A stretch of 16,371 bases of DNA from the NCBI GenBank assembly GCA_014729055.1, contig WJKO01000657.1:1-16371 (forward strand). Direction: 5' to 3'. Made by a program: the position numbers and the translations under genes. Below the pieces are notes generated by a model, which searched no databases, was not told the origin of the DNA, and saw nothing but the letters and a program-made list of their open reading frames with translations. This document shows positions 15,074-16,371 of this stretch, piece by piece. Source of the DNA: Promethearchaeota archaeon (GTDB lineage: Archaea > Asgardarchaeota > Lokiarchaeia > Sigyniarchaeales > Promethearchaeaceae). Position 1 is the first letter of the stretch. Each line of letters starts with the position of its first letter.

Positions 15074-15088
15074 AAAAGTTCAACTTTT
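15074..15088. promoter_or_regulatory. Perfect 7-bp inverted repeat abutting a start codon
   Basis: AAAAGTT-C-AACTTTT lies directly next to the ATG (complement of 15071-15073) of the large acidic protein gene. Its position, where a short leader or transcription start would fall, suits a repressor operator or a small RNA hairpin. The function is inferred from symmetry and position alone. Confidence 0.35.
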
Positions 15089-15290
15089 GCAATTTTTATT
15101 AATTAAATATTTGTTTAATTTTATTGTCGTAATTGAATTGGATGCTGAGTATTAAATATATTTTCATAAAATTTTATAATCTCTACAGAAAGCAATTCGA
15201 AATGAATTTTAGCCAAATGTAGAATAAATATGCTAAAATCTTAAAAATATAAAGAAAATCTTATAAAAAATAAATTCCTATTTCTGTAAA

Positions 15291-15302
15291 GATTTTATAT
15301 AG
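15291..15302 (+). promoter_or_regulatory. Candidate TATA box for the sulfatase gene
   Basis: GATTTTATATAG (preceded by the purine-rich GTAAA, a possible BRE) lies 30-40 bases before the TTG at 15333. A start site ~26 bases downstream of the TATA would leave a leader of only about ten bases, containing GCGTGG at 15321-15326 as a weak ribosome site. The rest of the 15089-15290 gap is AT-rich with no gene that I can see. Confidence 0.35.
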
Positions 15303-15332
15303 ATATAAATAAATTTGATAGCGTGGACAAAA

Positions 15333-16371
15333 TTGAGTAAAATTGAAAATCAAAAGAGAAAACCAAATGTCATCTTGATTTTAACGGATGATCAAGGATA
15401 CGGAGATCTTAATTTTCATGGAAATGAGAAACTAGATACTCCCTATCTGAATGAAATGAAGACTCAAGCAATTGAATTCACTCATTTCTATGTATCTCCT
15501 TTATGTGCACCAACACGAGCATCCGTTTTAACTGGTCGATATCATCCGAGAACCGGAACCCTTACCACTGAACAAAATCTCGAAACATTTAAGGCAGATG
15601 AAGTAACAATTGCTCAAGGTCTTAAAAAATATGGTTATAAAACGGGGTGTTTTGGAAAATGGCACAATGGTTGTTTTTATCCTCACAACCCCAAAGGTAA
15701 AGGTTTTGATGAATTCTTGGGCTTTTACGGGGGATTCACTCAAAATTACTTCGATCCTGTTCTTTTCAACATAGGAGATAAACAAATTAAGACTGAGGGC
15801 TTTATTACCGACGTCTTAACTGAGTATGCTATAAAATTTATAGAAAATAACCAATGCAATCCATTTTTCTGTTTTATTCCTTATAATGCATGCCATACAC
15901 CAATTCAGTGTCCAGATCGACTCTTTAACAAGTATAAATCACGGGGATTGGATGATTATAATGCTGGAATTTATGCTATGCTAGAAAATGTTGATTCGAA
16001 TATTCAAAAAATTATAGATAAAATTGAGGACCTAAAAATCAACGAGGATACGATTGTTATATTTCTCTCAGATAATGGCGCTAATATGCTTCCTCCTTTT
16101 TTTATGCGTTATAATGCCCGGTTACGTGGTTTCAAAGGAACTATCCATGAAGGGGGTAATCGAGTTCCAATGTTTATAAAATGGGATAATCACCTTTGCA
16201 AAGATATAGAAATAGATAAGATAGCAGCTCATATCGATCTTTTTCCCACTATATTCGATTTATGCGGCTTGGATTTACCAAAAACTCAAGAATTAGACGG
16301 AAGAAGTTTGGTGCCTTTGTTAAAACAAAAGTCTGATGAATGGTCAGATAGGACATTATACACTCATGTAC
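15333..16371 (+). CDS. Sulfatase (arylsulfatase A-type), 3' end beyond the window
   Basis: The 346 residues present form the N-terminal part of a type I sulfatase. Metal ligands are D19-D20 in LILTDDQGYGD. The catalytic cysteine is C58 in the C-x-P-x-R motif (CAPTR, 58-62), which must be converted to formylglycine. FGKWHNG (K109, H111), YNACHTPIQCP and FLSDNGAN are further active-site blocks of the family. The frame is closed upstream by TAA at 15306-15308; of the two TTG codons after it I take 15333, which gives MSKIENQKRKPNVILILTDD and has GTGG upstream; TTG 15315 would add six residues. No signal peptide is visible with either start, unlike most sulfatases, which are exported. Substrate (sulfated sugars or other esters) is unknown. 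The C-terminal domain lies beyond the window. Confidence 0.88.
   Translation, partial: MSKIENQKRKPNVILILTDDQGYGDLNFHGNEKLDTPYLNEMKTQAIEFTHFYVSPLCAPTRASVLTGRYHPRTGTLTTEQNLETFKADEVTIAQGLKKYGYKTGCFGKWHNGCFYPHNPKGKGFDEFLGFYGGFTQNYFDPVLFNIGDKQIKTEGFITDVLTEYAIKFIENNQCNPFFCFIPYNACHTPIQCPDRLFNKYKSRGLDDYNAGIYAMLENVDSNIQKIIDKIEDLKINEDTIVIFLSDNGANMLPPFFMRYNARLRGFKGTIHEGGNRVPMFIKWDNHLCKDIEIDKIAAHIDLFPTIFDLCGLDLPKTQELDGRSLVPLLKQKSDEWSDRTLYTHV

Noticed and set aside
15184..15288. Inverted pair TACAGAAA (15184-15191) and TTTCTGTA (15281-15288) as a mobile-element end or large hairpin
   Set aside because: Eight-base arms about 90 bases apart in very AT-rich DNA are expected by chance; no element-like content between them.

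Overview
The window is AT-rich, intron-free prokaryotic DNA that combines prokaryotic gene layout (short intergenic gaps, Shine-Dalgarno motifs, TTG starts) with eukaryote-like signalling and ubiquitin-pathway-type domains: a Ras-like GTPase, two MPN/JAB proteins (one fused to TPRs) and an FG-GAP-type beta-propeller. This mix points to an Asgard archaeon, most like the Lokiarchaeota/Prometheoarchaeum side of the group. That is an inference: no ribosomal or other marker gene is present.

Layout. 64-2187 (+): a circularly permuted Ras-type GTPase domain (motif order G3-G4-G5-G1-G2) joined to a long acidic, Pro/Gly-rich and Lys/Glu-rich linker and a C-terminal membrane segment. 2201-4935 (-): a CxxCxxCC metal-binding protein downstream of a JAMM metalloprotease-TPR fusion. 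5015-5674 (+): a histidine-phosphatase (phosphoglycerate-mutase-like) protein, convergent with 5671-6861 (-), a YprB-like DEDD 3'-5' exonuclease. 6970-7635 (+): a second MPN protein, clearly related to the first but with its metal ligands lost. 7686-8912 and 9028-10707 (+): a PfkB-family kinase and a GlpD-type glycerol-3-phosphate dehydrogenase. 10879-12519 (+): a beta-propeller / coiled-coil / possible winged-helix protein. 12541-12798 (-): a small helical protein. 12887-15073 (-): a large acidic protein of DUF11/Ig-like beta-sandwich repeats without a signal peptide. 15333 to the window end (+): a sulfatase cut by the window edge. I saw no tRNA, rRNA, CRISPR array, insertion sequence or attachment site.

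How the parts may work together. The strongest signals are (i) the permuted GTPase, whose gene has a Shine-Dalgarno motif and an in-frame stop just upstream, so the odd motif order is native and not a truncation; and (ii) the active MPN(+)/inactive MPN(-) pair within 2 kb, which recalls the Rpn11/Rpn8 and CSN5/CSN6 pairs of eukaryotes and suggests a two-subunit isopeptidase. The kinase and GlpD may share carbohydrate/glycerol metabolism. The other genes look like independent neighbours.
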